Positions 42,600-52,613 are shown, counted from the first letter of the stretch. The stretch is 64,000 nt of DNA from Mycobacterium sp. M26 (GCF_001494595.1 NZ_LN929908.1:3626468-3690467), one strand, 5' to 3'. Notes: generated by a model not told the origin, from the letters alone. Translations and numbers: made by a program.

Positions 42600-44165
42600 A
42601 TGACGACCATCCCGTGGCTCACCTTGCTGTGGGCGATTCCCGTCCTCGGTGCGGCGGTGATCATCGTGCTGCCGGCGTCGCTGCGGCAGTTCGCCAAGTA
42701 CGCCGGACTGGTGGTGGCACTGGCGGTGCTGGCCCTGTCCCTGATGCTGGCGGCGCGCTTCCAGCCCGGGGGCGAGCAGTTCCAGTTCGTGGAGAACCAT
42801 CCGTGGATCCCGTCGTTCGGCACCGGCTACATCCTCGGATTGGACGGCATCGCACTGGTTTTGGTGGTTCTCACCGCGGTGCTGGTACCGCTGCTGCTGA
42901 TCGCCGGCTGGAACGACGCCGACGACCGGCCGGGACTGTCCGGCCGCGGAACACACAGCTACATCGCTCTGACGCTGGCCGTCGAGGGCATGGTGCTGAT
43001 GTCGCTGGCGGCACTGGACATCCTGCTGTTCTACGTGTTCTTCGAGGCGATGCTGATCCCGATGTACTTCCTCATCGGCGGTTTCGGCGGGGAGAACCGC
43101 TCGAAGGCCGCCGTGAAGTTCCTGCTGTACAACCTCTTCGGCGGTCTCGTGATGCTGGCCGCGGTGATCGGCCTGTACGTCGTCACCTCCGCCAGCAAGG
43201 CCTTCGACGCCGGCACCTTCGACTTCCGGGCGATCGCCGATGCGGTGGCCAGCGGACAGTTCGTGATGCAACCCGGGGTGGCCAACGCGCTGTTCCTCGG
43301 TTTCATGTTCGCCTTCGCGGTGAAGGCACCGTTGTGGCCGTTCCATCGCTGGCTGCCCGACGCTGCCGTGCAGGCCACCCCGGCGTCGGCGGTGCTGATG
43401 ATGGCGGTGATGGACAAGGTCGGCACCTTCGGCATGCTGCGCTACTGCCTGCCCCTGTTCCCGGATGCGTCAACCTATTTCCGGCCGGTGATCGTCGCCC
43501 TGGCAGTGATCGGCATCGTCTACGGCGCCATCCTGGCCATCGGCCAGACCGACGTCATGCGGCTGATCGCCTACACCTCGATCAGCCACTTCGGCTTCAT
43601 CATCCTGGGCATCTTCGTGATGACAAGTCAGGGCCAGGCCGGCTCCACGCTGTACATGGTCAACCACGGCATCTCCACGGCCGCGCTGTTCCTGATCGCC
43701 GGCTTCCTGGTGAGCAGACGGGGCACCCGGGTGATCGCCGACTACGGCGGGGTGCAGAAGGTGGCGCCAGTCCTCGCGGGCACCTTCCTGGTCTCCGGGC
43801 TGGCCACGCTGTCGCTGCCCGGGCTGGCGCCCTTCATCAGTGAATTCCTGGTCCTCATCGGCACCTTCACCCGATACCCGGTGTTCGCGGTGTGCGCCAC
43901 CATCGCCCTGGTGCTCTCGGCGCTCTACGTGCTGTGGATGTACCAGCGGATGATGACCGGACCGGTCACCGAGGGCAATGAGAACGTCCGTGATCTGGGG
44001 CGCCGGGAACTTCTGGTCATCGCCCCGCTGATCGCGCTGCTGATCGGTTTGGGCGTGTACCCGAAAGTCGCTCTGGACGTGATCAATCCGGCCGTCACCG
44101 CCACCCTCACCTCGATCAACCAGCCGGACCCGGCTCCCACCGTCGCGGAAGGAGCCCGGCCATGA
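42600..44165 (+). CDS. nuoM: NADH-quinone oxidoreductase subunit M
   Basis: 521 residues and about 14 membrane helices. FYVFFEAMLIPMYFLIGGFGG holds the key TM5 Glu, APLWPFHRWLPDAAVQATPA the TM7 Lys/His segment, and ISHFGFIILGIFVM the TM8 region. An antiporter-like proton pump. Separated from nuoL by 4 bp and overlapping nuoN by 4 bp (ATGA). Confidence 0.95.
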   Translation: MTTIPWLTLLWAIPVLGAAVIIVLPASLRQFAKYAGLVVALAVLALSLMLAARFQPGGEQFQFVENHPWIPSFGTGYILGLDGIALVLVVLTAVLVPLLLIAGWNDADDRPGLSGRGTHSYIALTLAVEGMVLMSLAALDILLFYVFFEAMLIPMYFLIGGFGGENRSKAAVKFLLYNLFGGLVMLAAVIGLYVVTSASKAFDAGTFDFRAIADAVASGQFVMQPGVANALFLGFMFAFAVKAPLWPFHRWLPDAAVQATPASAVLMMAVMDKVGTFGMLRYCLPLFPDASTYFRPVIVALAVIGIVYGAILAIGQTDVMRLIAYTSISHFGFIILGIFVMTSQGQAGSTLYMVNHGISTAALFLIAGFLVSRRGTRVIADYGGVQKVAPVLAGTFLVSGLATLSLPGLAPFISEFLVLIGTFTRYPVFAVCATIALVLSALYVLWMYQRMMTGPVTEGNENVRDLGRRELLVIAPLIALLIGLGVYPKVALDVINPAVTATLTSINQPDPAPTVAEGARP

Positions 44166-45727
44166 CGGCGCCCAGCATCGAATACAGCCAGCTGGCACCG
44201 ATGTTGATCGTGTTCGGCGTCGCGGTGGCCGGTGTGCTCGTCGAGGCGTTCCTGCCCCGCAAGGCCCGCTACCCCGCCCAGGTGACACTGAGCCTGGCCG
44301 GTCTGGTGGTCGCGCTGCTCGCGGTGATCCGGCTGGCCCGCGACCTCGGCGACGGCCTGGGGCAGTCGGCGGTGGCCGGGGCCGTCGACATCGACCGGCC
44401 GACCCTGTTCCTGCAGGGCACCATCCTGTTGATCGGGGTGCTCAGCGTGCTGCTGATCGCTGAACGGCGCGCCCCCTCCGAATCACCCGATGGCGCAGTG
44501 GCGTTGGATGCCTTCACCCCCGATGCCTCCACCGTGCCCGGCAGCGTCGCCGAGAAGGTGGCGACCAAGGCTGCGCTGATCCAGACCGAGGTCTTCCCGC
44601 TCACGATGTTCGCCGTCGGCGGGATGATGCTGTTTCCGGCCGCCGGCGACTTCCTGACGATGTTCATCGCGCTGGAGGTCTTCTCCCTGCCGCTGTACCT
44701 GATGTGCGGGCTGGCCCGGCGTCGTCGGCTGCTGTCTCAGGAAGCGTCGCTGAAATACTTTCTGCTCGGGGCATTCTCGTCGGCGTTCTTCCTGTTCGGC
44801 ATCGCCATGCTGTACGGCTATGCCGGCACGATGAGCCTGACCGGTATCCAGCAGGCCATCAGCGACCGCGCCGACGACACCACGCTGGCGATGGTGGGTA
44901 CTGCGCTGGTCACCGTCGGTCTGTTGTTCAAGGTCGGCGCGGTGCCCTTCCACTCCTGGGTGCCCGACGTCTACCAGGGTGCTCCCACCCCGATCACCGG
45001 GTTCATGGCCGCGGCCACCAAGGTCGCCGCGTTCGGGGCGATGCTGCGGGTGTTCTACGTGGCGCTGCCTGCGCTGCATCATGGTTGGCGGCCGGTGCTG
45101 TGGGTGGTGGCGATCCTGACGATGGTGGTCGGCACGATCACCGCGGTCACGCAGACCGACGTCAAGCGGATGCTGGCCTACTCGGCGGTGGCGCACGCCG
45201 GTTTCATCATGACCGGTGTGATCGCCGGCAACCGGCCGGGCCTGTCGGCGACGCTGTTCTATCTGTTCGCCTACGCGTTCTCCACCCTGGGCGCTTTCGC
45301 GGTGGTCAGCGTGGTCCGCGACGCCAACGGGGCCGAGGAGACGTCGATGGCCCGCTGGGCCGGACTGGGACGGCGCTATCCCCTTGTCGGCGTGGTCTTT
45401 TCGCTGTTCCTGCTGGCATTCGCGGGCATCCCGCTGACCAGTGGATTCGTCAGCAAGTTCGCGGTGTTCAAGGCCGCGGGCCAGGGCGGGGCCATCCCGC
45501 TTGTGGTGGTCGGTGTGGTGGCCTCGGCCATCGCGGCGTACTTCTATGTGCGGGTGATCGTGCTGATGTTCTTCACCGACCCGCCGGAGGATGCCCCGGA
45601 GGTCATCACCCCGAGCGCATTGAGCGTCGCGACGATCACGCTGACGGCAGCCATCACCTTCGCGCTCGGGGCGCTGCCCCAGCCGCTGCTGGACCTAGCG
45701 AACAACGCCGCTAGATTCTTGACCTGA
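44162..45727 (+). CDS. nuoN: NADH-quinone oxidoreductase subunit N
   Basis: 521 residues. FIALEVFSLPLYLMCGLARR (TM5 Glu), VGAVPFHSWVPDVYQGAPTP (TM7 Lys-equivalent) and MLAYSAVAHAGFIMTGVIAG (TM8) mark the third antiporter-like proton pump. The loop after TM3 is longer than usual and polar (residues ~98-138, rich in Asp/Ser/Pro), which is also common in mycobacteria. Its stop shares bases with the ATG of the next gene (TGATG), so the crotonase that follows is coupled to complex I. Confidence 0.95.
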   Translation: MTAPSIEYSQLAPMLIVFGVAVAGVLVEAFLPRKARYPAQVTLSLAGLVVALLAVIRLARDLGDGLGQSAVAGAVDIDRPTLFLQGTILLIGVLSVLLIAERRAPSESPDGAVALDAFTPDASTVPGSVAEKVATKAALIQTEVFPLTMFAVGGMMLFPAAGDFLTMFIALEVFSLPLYLMCGLARRRRLLSQEASLKYFLLGAFSSAFFLFGIAMLYGYAGTMSLTGIQQAISDRADDTTLAMVGTALVTVGLLFKVGAVPFHSWVPDVYQGAPTPITGFMAAATKVAAFGAMLRVFYVALPALHHGWRPVLWVVAILTMVVGTITAVTQTDVKRMLAYSAVAHAGFIMTGVIAGNRPGLSATLFYLFAYAFSTLGAFAVVSVVRDANGAEETSMARWAGLGRRYPLVGVVFSLFLLAFAGIPLTSGFVSKFAVFKAAGQGGAIPLVVVGVVASAIAAYFYVRVIVLMFFTDPPEDAPEVITPSALSVATITLTAAITFALGALPQPLLDLANNAARFLT

Positions 45728-46491
45728 TGATCCTTCTGAGCGAGGACCACGGCGCGGTCCGGGTCCTGACGATGAACCGACCCGAGGTGCGCAACGCGTT
45801 GAGCACCGAACTGTTCGAGGCGTTGTATGCCGCCCTCGGCGAGGCCGACGCGGACGACGCGGTTCGGGCGGTGGTGCTCACCGGCACCGACCCGGCGTTC
45901 TGCGCCGGAGTGGACCTCAAGCAGGCCCAGCATCTCGGGATGAACTACTTCTCCCGCTTCGACAAGATGAACTGCATGGACCGCATCGCCGGACTCGGTA
46001 AGCCGGTGGTCGGGGCCATCAACGGTGCGACGTTCACCGGCGGGCTGGAGATCGCCCTGGCGTGCGATTTCCTGATCGCCTCCGAGCGGGCGGTGTTCGC
46101 CGACACCCATGCCCGGGTCGGCATCCTGCCCGGCGGCGGGATGACCGCGCGGCTGCCGCGGCTGGTCGGCTCGGGGATGGCGCGACGGCTGTCGATGACC
46201 GGCGAGGTGGTCGATGCGGCGCGAGCGGAGAAGATCGGTCTGGTCACCGAAGTGGTTGCCCACGAACAGCTTCTACCCCGCGCCCTGGAGCTGGCCGGTC
46301 AGATCGCCGAGGTTCCCGGACCGGTGATGTCGGGCTTGAAGGAGATCTACCGGACGGGTTCGGCGGCGATCATCGACCCGGCGCTCAAGGCCGAGCGCGC
46401 GGTGTCGGCCAACTCGCATGTCAGCACCGAGGAGCTTGCGGCCCGTCAGCGTGAGGTCGCCGAACGCAACAAGCGCCAGATCGCGGACTGA
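45727..46491 (+). CDS. Enoyl-CoA hydratase/isomerase-family protein, catalytic Glu pair absent
   Basis: 254 residues of the crotonase fold: VRVLTMNRPEVRNAL, FCAGVDLKQAQHLG (oxyanion/CoA site), INGATFTGGLEIALACDF. Aligning FADTHARVGILPGGG with the rat hydratase FGQPEILLGTIPGAG puts His where catalytic Glu144 should be, and LVGSGMARRLSMTG puts Arg where Glu164 should be. It is thus unlikely to hydrate enoyl-CoA and may act as another crotonase-type enzyme (isomerase, thioesterase or CoA-binding protein). The ATG overlaps the nuoN stop, so it is translated with complex I. The end KRQIAD is complete. Confidence 0.85.
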   Translation: MILLSEDHGAVRVLTMNRPEVRNALSTELFEALYAALGEADADDAVRAVVLTGTDPAFCAGVDLKQAQHLGMNYFSRFDKMNCMDRIAGLGKPVVGAINGATFTGGLEIALACDFLIASERAVFADTHARVGILPGGGMTARLPRLVGSGMARRLSMTGEVVDAARAEKIGLVTEVVAHEQLLPRALELAGQIAEVPGPVMSGLKEIYRTGSAAIIDPALKAERAVSANSHVSTEELAARQREVAERNKRQIAD

Positions 46492-46500
46492 CCTGACAGG

Positions 46501-46564
46501 TCGCCCAAACCAACGTTTCGCCGCAGAAGTGCGAGAGAAGCGCTGCAGAACGTCGATCTCGGCG
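46501..46564 (+). repeat. 64-bp dispersed intergenic repeat, copy A
   Basis: Begins with TCGCCCAAACCAAC (14 nt) and ends with AGAACGTCGATCTCGGCG (18 nt). Both flanks are identical to those of copy B at 52526-52589, which is in the opposite orientation and has the same length. The 32-nt middle differs at 14 positions. It fills most of the 79-bp gap between the crotonase gene and the converging SDR gene. Confidence 0.85.
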
Positions 46565-46570
46565 ACCCGA

Positions 46571-47458
46571 TTAGCCCAGCGCACTCGAGACATTGGTGAA
46601 CGGGCTGAAGCTGCCGTCGAGCACCTCGAGGTGACCGATGGTGCGGCCGGTCACGACATTCGGATCAACCAGCGTGAGTTCAACGGCGGCCCGGGCGAAT
46701 TCGTCGTCCGGTGACACGCTGTCGAACTCGGTGCGGTAGTACGACAGGCCGGGTGTCGGGATCGGCCGGGACGGGGCCAGCGCATTGACCGCGATATTGC
46801 GCCGCTGCAGATCGAAGGCCGCACACCAGGTCAGGTGTTCCAGCGCGGCCTTCGAACCGCCGTAGCCCGGCAGCACGCCACCGGCGAAATTCTGATACGG
46901 CCCATCGCCGGGCACCCGGGAGGCCACCGAGGTGACATTGATGATCGACCCGAGTCCGGCGTCGAACATGTCCGGGCACACCAGCTGCATCAGCTCGTAG
47001 GACGCGAACACCCCGATCTCGAAGTGCCGCCGGTAGGCACCCAGCGGGATCGACAGGAATCCGGGCCAGTCGGCGTTGGCCGCCTTGGGGGCACCAGCGG
47101 GCTTGGCCGCCTTCGGCGCGGCGTCGGCCTTCGGCGGCCGGCCGGGCGCGGTGAATGCGGCGTTGTTGATCAGGATGGTGATCGGGCCCAGCGCGGCGCG
47201 GGCCTCCTCGACCAGCCGCGGGATGTCCTCACGCTCAAGCAGATCCGCCTGAATCGGCACGGCGGTTCCACCGGCGGCCTCGACGGCGGCGACGGTCTCC
47301 CCGATGGTGCCGGGCAGCCGTTCGTCCCACTGCTGGGAGGTGCGGGCCACCACCGCGACGGCAGCCCCCTCGGCCGCCAGCGCCAGCGCCGTGGCCCGGC
47401 CCAGCCCGCGGCTGGCTCCGGTGACAATCGCCGCGCGTCCCGTCAACCGTCCCGTCAT
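46571..47458 (-). CDS. SDR-family oxidoreductase with Ala/Pro/Lys-rich insertion
   Basis: 295 residues from ATG 47458. The classical nucleotide-binding motif IVTGASRGLGRATALALAAEG, NNAAF, INVTSVASR and a Tyr-x3-Lys at GYGGSKAALEHL (Tyr199, Lys203) form the active site. Between residues ~105 and 128 there is a low-complexity Ala/Pro/Lys stretch (DAAPKAAKPAGAPKAAN) that interrupts the fold just after the NNAA motif. The reaction is NAD(P)H-dependent reduction or oxidation of an unknown carbonyl/alcohol. It is 31 bp downstream of the TetR gene on the same strand and probably co-transcribed with it. Confidence 0.85.
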   Translation of the reverse strand: MTGRLTGRAAIVTGASRGLGRATALALAAEGAAVAVVARTSQQWDERLPGTIGETVAAVEAAGGTAVPIQADLLEREDIPRLVEEARAALGPITILINNAAFTAPGRPPKADAAPKAAKPAGAPKAANADWPGFLSIPLGAYRRHFEIGVFASYELMQLVCPDMFDAGLGSIINVTSVASRVPGDGPYQNFAGGVLPGYGGSKAALEHLTWCAAFDLQRRNIAVNALAPSRPIPTPGLSYYRTEFDSVSPDDEFARAAVELTLVDPNVVTGRTIGHLEVLDGSFSPFTNVSSALG

Positions 47459-47489
47459 CGCATCGTCCTCTCCGTCACAGGGCACTTCA

Positions 47490-48092
47490 TCACAGGGCGA
47501 CGCCGTGCACGAGGATCGCCGTCGTCTGGTCCACCCAGTCGTCGTCGAGGTCGCCCTCGGGCACAAGCAGTAACCGCATCATCGTCGCACCGCCGATGAG
47601 TTCGATGAGCCGGTCGGGTTCCACATCGGGGTGCACCTCCCGGCAATGCACCGCCTCGACCAGGCGATCGCGGACCAGCGCGAAGAGTCCGGTGAAGCGG
47701 GCCATCACCCGTGCGTTCAGCGCCGGGTCGGCACCCATGTCGGCGATCAGGCCCGGTAGCGCAGCACGCACCACCGGGCTGGTGAAGACGTCGCGGGTCG
47801 AGGCCAGCATGGCCCGCACATCGTTGGCGACATCACCGGCCGGAGCGAGCAGCGCGGTCGGCGCGGTGGGGAACGCCGCCTCGTGCACCAGTTCCGCCTT
47901 GCTCGACCACCGCCGGTACAACGCGGTCTTGGTGGTGCCGGCCCGCTCGGCGACCGCCGCCAGAGTCAGGTTGGCATAACCGATCTCGACCAGGAGCTCG
48001 GCGGTGGCGCGCAGGATGGCGGTGTCGATGCGAGGATCGCGGGGACGGCCCGCGGCCCCGGCCTTGTCCACCGACGACGGATCAGCGCTCAT
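47490..48092 (-). CDS. TetR-family regulator
   Basis: 200 residues from ATG 48092. DTAILRATAELLVEIGYANL, LAAVAERAGTTKTALYRRWSSK is the DNA-binding domain (turn TALYRRWSS). The C-terminal half (VFTSPVVRAALPGLIADMGADP) resembles the TetR_C_16-like group. An operator-like motif overlaps its start region and is repeated in front of the kinase operon at 49198, so this repressor probably controls both. It lies between the DoxX and SDR genes, all on the minus strand. Confidence 0.9.
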   Translation of the reverse strand: MSADPSSVDKAGAAGRPRDPRIDTAILRATAELLVEIGYANLTLAAVAERAGTTKTALYRRWSSKAELVHEAAFPTAPTALLAPAGDVANDVRAMLASTRDVFTSPVVRAALPGLIADMGADPALNARVMARFTGLFALVRDRLVEAVHCREVHPDVEPDRLIELIGGATMMRLLLVPEGDLDDDWVDQTTAILVHGVAL

Positions 48093-48111
48093 AACGCTAC
48101 TGAGCGTATCG
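48091..48111. promoter_or_regulatory. TetR operator motif, copy 1 (own promoter)
   Basis: ATAACGCTACTGAGCGTATC plus a final G. The core ATAACGCT-ACTG-AGCG-TAT is nearly palindromic. It starts at the very first base of the TetR coding region's leader and shares ATAACGCTACT-N4-GTATCG with the site at 49155-49175. Confidence 0.75.
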
Positions 48112-48133
48112 TAATCGCCGCCGGTTGTGGCGA

Positions 48134-48508
48134 TCAGAAGGCGTACGGCCCGAACCGCCCCCAGGCTACGAACAGCGCCAGCGCCAGCAGCACCACATTG
48201 GCCGCGATCATCGGCGTCTCCTTGCGACGAGCATGCACCACCGCGGCGCCGATCATGGTGGCCGCCAGACCGACCGCCGCCAGCGGCACTAGCACCGGCG
48301 CGATATGCACCAGGGCAGGCAGGATCAGGCCCACCGCCCCGAGGATTTCGACCGCGCCGATGGCTTTGATGCTCGAGGCGCTGAAATCCGACGCCCACCC
48401 CATCCCGGACTCCACCAGCTTCTCCGGCGTTGAGACGAGTTTGAACGCACCCGCGCCGGCGAAGACGAGGGCCAGCACGGCCGCCACGATCCACAGAGCA
48501 AGATTCAC
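48134..48508 (-). CDS. DoxX-family membrane protein
   Basis: 124 residues with four membrane helices (LALWIVAAVLALVFAGAGAF; AIGAVEILGAVGLILPALV; LVPLAAVGLAATMIGAAVVH; ANVVLLALALFVAWG). The short DoxX type, with the typical KLVSTPEKLVESGMGWASDF segment between the first two helices. Some DoxX proteins act with redox or oxidative stress systems, but the function is not established. It is divergent from a MarR gene and has a 20-bp palindrome close to its start, so that MarR probably represses it. Confidence 0.85.
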   Translation of the reverse strand: MNLALWIVAAVLALVFAGAGAFKLVSTPEKLVESGMGWASDFSASSIKAIGAVEILGAVGLILPALVHIAPVLVPLAAVGLAATMIGAAVVHARRKETPMIAANVVLLALALFVAWGRFGPYAF

Positions 48509-48521
48509 AACAGTTCTCCTA

Positions 48522-48541
48522 TCACTTCAACAGTGAAGTGA
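48522..48541. promoter_or_regulatory. MarR operator between DoxX and MarR genes
   Basis: Perfect palindrome TCACTTCA-ACAG-TGAAGTGA, 14 bp before the DoxX ATG. A weaker related copy, GACTTCA ... TGAAGC, lies at 48556-48577 close to the MarR ATG at 48590. Two ACTTCA-type sites in one divergent promoter imply cooperative binding by the MarR dimer. Confidence 0.8.
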
Positions 48542-48589
48542 ACTCTAGAACGGATGACTTCAATGTTCAAGTGAAGCTAGGATCGGGGC

Positions 48590-49108
48590 ATGAGCGACGA
48601 GCACCGCTGGCTCGACGATGCCGAGCAAGAGGCCTTCTTCAGCTTCGCCAACGTGGTGATCCGGCTGCCCGGCGTGCTCGATGCGCAGTTGCAGCGCGAC
48701 GCGGGCATCAGCCACTTCGAGTACGTGGTGATGGCACGGCTGTCGATGACCCCCGACCACGCATTGCGGATGAGCGTGCTCGCCGAGAACGTCCAGGCCT
48801 CGCTGTCGCGCCTGTCGCAGGTCGTCGCGAGACTGGAACGCCGCGGCTGGATCGCCCGCAGCCCCGATCCCGACGACGGGCGCTACACCATCGCGACGCT
48901 GACCGAGGACGGGATGGCCAAGGTGGTGGCCACCGCTCCCGGGCACGTGGATACCGTGCGCCGCTACGTTTTCGACCGCCTGTCCCCCACTCAGGTCCGG
49001 CAACTCGCCACCATCTCCGAGCTCATTCTGGAGACGCTGCCGCCGGACGCAACCTGGCCGGCGGAAGCCTCGCGGCCACGGAAAGGGCGCAAACCACCCA
49101 CTGGCTGA
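48590..49108 (+). CDS. MarR-family transcriptional regulator
   Basis: 172 residues. The winged helix-turn-helix reads LSMTPDHALRMSVLAENVQA, SLSRLSQVVARLERRGWIARS, DPDDGRYTIATLTEDG (wing with the Asp-x-Arg type). The N-terminal helix pair (DDAEQEAFFSFANVVIRLPG) is the dimer interface. Probably a self-repressing switch for DoxX and itself. It ends in a basic tail (RPRKGRKPPTG). The following 90 bp lead to the kinase operon and carry the TetR operator copy, so that operon has a different regulator. Confidence 0.9.
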   Translation: MSDEHRWLDDAEQEAFFSFANVVIRLPGVLDAQLQRDAGISHFEYVVMARLSMTPDHALRMSVLAENVQASLSRLSQVVARLERRGWIARSPDPDDGRYTIATLTEDGMAKVVATAPGHVDTVRRYVFDRLSPTQVRQLATISELILETLPPDATWPAEASRPRKGRKPPTG

Positions 49109-49154
49109 GACTCGGCGTGGGTGACCCTTGTCTTCGGACGACGGGTCTGCTTTT

Positions 49155-50337
<1,183 letters not shown>

Positions 50338-50339
50338 CC

Positions 50340-51452
50340 ATGCTCGGACCCATGGACGAATACCCGGTTCACCAAGTCCCCCAACCGATTGCGTGGCCCG
50401 GATCCTCGGATCGCAACTTCTACGACCGGTCCTACTACAACGCCCACGACCGCAGCGGCGACATCTTCGTCATCACCGGTATCGGCTACTACCCCAACCT
50501 CGGCGTGAAGGACGCGTTCTTCCTGGTGCGCCGCGGTGACACCCAGACCGCGGTGCACCTGTCGGACGCCATCGACCAGGATCGGCTCAACCAGCACGTC
50601 CTGGGGTACCGCGTCGAGGTCATCGAAGGCCTGCAGAAGCTGCGGATCGTGATGGACGAGACCGAGGGCATCTCCGCCGACCTCACCTGGGAAGGCCTGT
50701 TCCCGGTGGTCCAGGAGCAGCCGCACATCATGCGCCAAGGCAACCGGGTGACGCTGGACGCGCAGCGGTTCGCCCAAGTCGGTTCGTGGGCAGGACATAT
50801 CACGATCGACGGCGAACGGATCGCCGTGGATCCGTCGGTGTGGATCGGCAGCCGCGACCGGTCCTGGGGTATCCGCCCCATCGGCGAGGCCGAGCCTGCC
50901 GGCCGTCCCGCCGACCCGCCGTTCGAGGGCATGTGGTGGCTGTACGTGCCGATGGCCTTCGAGGACTTCGGGATCGTCGTCATCATCCAGGAGGCACCTG
51001 ACGGCTTCCGCTCGCTCAACGACTGCACCCGCATCTGGCGGGACGGCCGGGTGGAGCAGCTGGGCTGGCCGCGGGTGAAGATCCACTACCGCTCCGGCAC
51101 CCGAATCCCCACTGGCGCAACGATCGAGGCCACCGACGCCAACGGTGCGCCGCTGCGCTTTGATGTCGAGTCCAAGCTGCCGGTGCCGATCCACGTCGGT
51201 GGCGGCTACGGCGGCGACTCGGACTGGATCCACGGTGTGTGGAAGGGCGAGAAGTTCACCGAGCGGCTCACCTACGACATGAACGACCCGGCCATCATCG
51301 GCCGCGCCGGCTTCGGCGTGATCGACCACGTCGGCCGTGCGGTCTGCCACGACGGCGGGAAGACCTCGGAAGGCTGGGGTCTGTTCGAGCACGGCGCGTT
51401 GGGTCGCCACGACCCGTCCGGCTTCGCCGACTGGCTCACCGTCGCCCCCTGA
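50340..51452 (+). CDS. Uncharacterised protein paired with APH-like kinase (DUF7064/7065-like)
   Basis: 370 residues. I recognise no catalytic motif. It is rich in Trp, Tyr and Gly and looks beta-rich: DRSYYNAHDRSGDIFVITGI, YYPNLGVKDAFFLVRRGD, WIGSRDRSWGIRPIGEAE, FEGMWWLYVPMAFEDFGIV and HVGGGYGGDSDWIHG suggest a ligand-binding beta barrel of the lipocalin/hydroxynitrile type. In mycobacteria proteins with this pattern sit next to APH-like kinases, often annotated as hypothetical. Immediate 2-bp spacing suggests a functional pair. Ends 7 bp before a strong hairpin. Confidence 0.75.
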   Translation: MLGPMDEYPVHQVPQPIAWPGSSDRNFYDRSYYNAHDRSGDIFVITGIGYYPNLGVKDAFFLVRRGDTQTAVHLSDAIDQDRLNQHVLGYRVEVIEGLQKLRIVMDETEGISADLTWEGLFPVVQEQPHIMRQGNRVTLDAQRFAQVGSWAGHITIDGERIAVDPSVWIGSRDRSWGIRPIGEAEPAGRPADPPFEGMWWLYVPMAFEDFGIVVIIQEAPDGFRSLNDCTRIWRDGRVEQLGWPRVKIHYRSGTRIPTGATIEATDANGAPLRFDVESKLPVPIHVGGGYGGDSDWIHGVWKGEKFTERLTYDMNDPAIIGRAGFGVIDHVGRAVCHDGGKTSEGWGLFEHGALGRHDPSGFADWLTVAP

Positions 51453-51459
51453 CGCATTC

Positions 51460-51512
51460 AGTCAGAACTCACGCATAACTCCACTCGCACAGTGGCTGCG
51501 TGAGTTCTGACT
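51460..51512. terminator. 16-bp perfect stem hairpin between convergent genes
   Basis: Arms AGTCAGAACTCACGCA (51460-51475) and its exact complement TGCGTGAGTTCTGACT (51497-51512) with a 21-nt loop. It lies 7 bp past the end of the plus-strand gene and 11 bp before the end of the minus-strand LLM gene, so it is a likely bidirectional terminator. Confidence 0.75.
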
Positions 51513-51522
51513 CAACGCAGGG

Positions 51523-52500
51523 CTAAGTCAATTCGTCGACGATCGCGGCCAGTGCGTCCAGGTCGATCGGACCGGGCTGGTACAGGCACACCGTGTCAGC
51601 CAGGCCGTCCACCCGGTTGCGGATGTGCTCGGCGATCTGCTTGGGCGTACCGCAGGCAGCGATGGTGTGCAGCATCTCGTCGGTGATCAGCCCGGCCATC
51701 TCCAGCCACTTGCCCTGCTTGGACATCGCATTGAGCTCGGGCTGCAGATCGCCCCAGCCGTGGATGTCGAGCACCGGACGATAGGCCGGCGTCGACCCGT
51801 AGAACGACAGCAGCCGGCGCGCGGCGTCATGGTTATCGCCCGCCGACAGGATGATCTCGGGAACGATCGCGAAGTCCGCCTCCGAACGCCCTGCGGCAGC
51901 GAGGCCTTCGCGTACCGCGGGCATCGTGGACTCGCGCAGGAACTTCGCCGACCCGAACGGCATCACCAGCAGACCGTCAGCCACCTCCGCGGTCGCCTTG
52001 GTGAGCCGCGGCCCGAGTGCGCCGACGTAGATGGGCGGGGGCCCAAAGGGATTCGGCCCGGGATTGAAGGTGGGCGTCATCAGGGTGTGGCGGTAGAACT
52101 CGCCGCGGAAGTCGAGGCGTTCACCGGTTTCCCAGGTGTTGAAGATGGCGCGCAGCGCCCGCACCAGTTCGCTCATCCGGGCCACCGGCTTGTCGAACGC
52201 CGCCCCGTAACGCTTCTCCACCTGGGCCCGCACCTGGGTGCCCAGGCCCAGGGTGAACCGCCCCTGCGCCAGCAACTGGTGGTCGTAGGCCTGGTGGGCC
52301 AACTGGATCGGGTTGCGCGGGAACGCAATTGCGACATTCGTCATGATGTCGAGCCCGCCCACCCCGGCCGCCAACGTCAGCGGCGCGAACACGTCGTGCG
52401 GGCCTTCGAAGGTGAAGACGCCGCTGGCGCCAGCCTCTTTCAGCGCGCGGGCACGATCAACGGCATCGGTGGGCCCGAACAGGGCGGTGAGCACCTTCAC
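51523..52500 (-). CDS. LLM-class F420-dependent oxidoreductase
   Basis: 325 residues. Luciferase-like TIM barrel: [100 protein letters not shown]. The G-x-G region and the loop after strand 1 fit F420 rather than FMN binding in mycobacteria, which make F420. It probably reduces or oxidises a small organic substrate with F420H2; substrate unknown. It is divergent from the amine oxidase gene across a 113-bp gap filled mainly by the 64-bp repeat copy B. Confidence 0.88.
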   Translation of the reverse strand: MKVLTALFGPTDAVDRARALKEAGASGVFTFEGPHDVFAPLTLAAGVGGLDIMTNVAIAFPRNPIQLAHQAYDHQLLAQGRFTLGLGTQVRAQVEKRYGAAFDKPVARMSELVRALRAIFNTWETGERLDFRGEFYRHTLMTPTFNPGPNPFGPPPIYVGALGPRLTKATAEVADGLLVMPFGSAKFLRESTMPAVREGLAAAGRSEADFAIVPEIILSAGDNHDAARRLLSFYGSTPAYRPVLDIHGWGDLQPELNAMSKQGKWLEMAGLITDEMLHTIAACGTPKQIAEHIRNRVDGLADTVCLYQPGPIDLDALAAIVDELT

Positions 52501-52525
52501 AAGTCAATGACAGTAATCGAATTCG

Positions 52526-52589
52526 CGCCGAGATCGACGTTCTGTCCCACTCCACTCGCAGTTGTGCGCCCGTTTGTTGGTTTGGGCGA
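52526..52589 (-). repeat. 64-bp dispersed intergenic repeat, copy B
   Basis: Reads CGCCGAGATCGACGTTCT at its left end and GTTGGTTTGGGCGA at its right end on the plus strand, the exact reverse complements of both ends of copy A (46501-46564). Overall identity with copy A is about 50 of 64. It occupies the LLM/amine oxidase promoter region, ending 24 bp before the amine oxidase ATG. Confidence 0.85.
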
Positions 52590-52613
52590 AGGACAGGAGG
52601 GACACTGGGAGCC

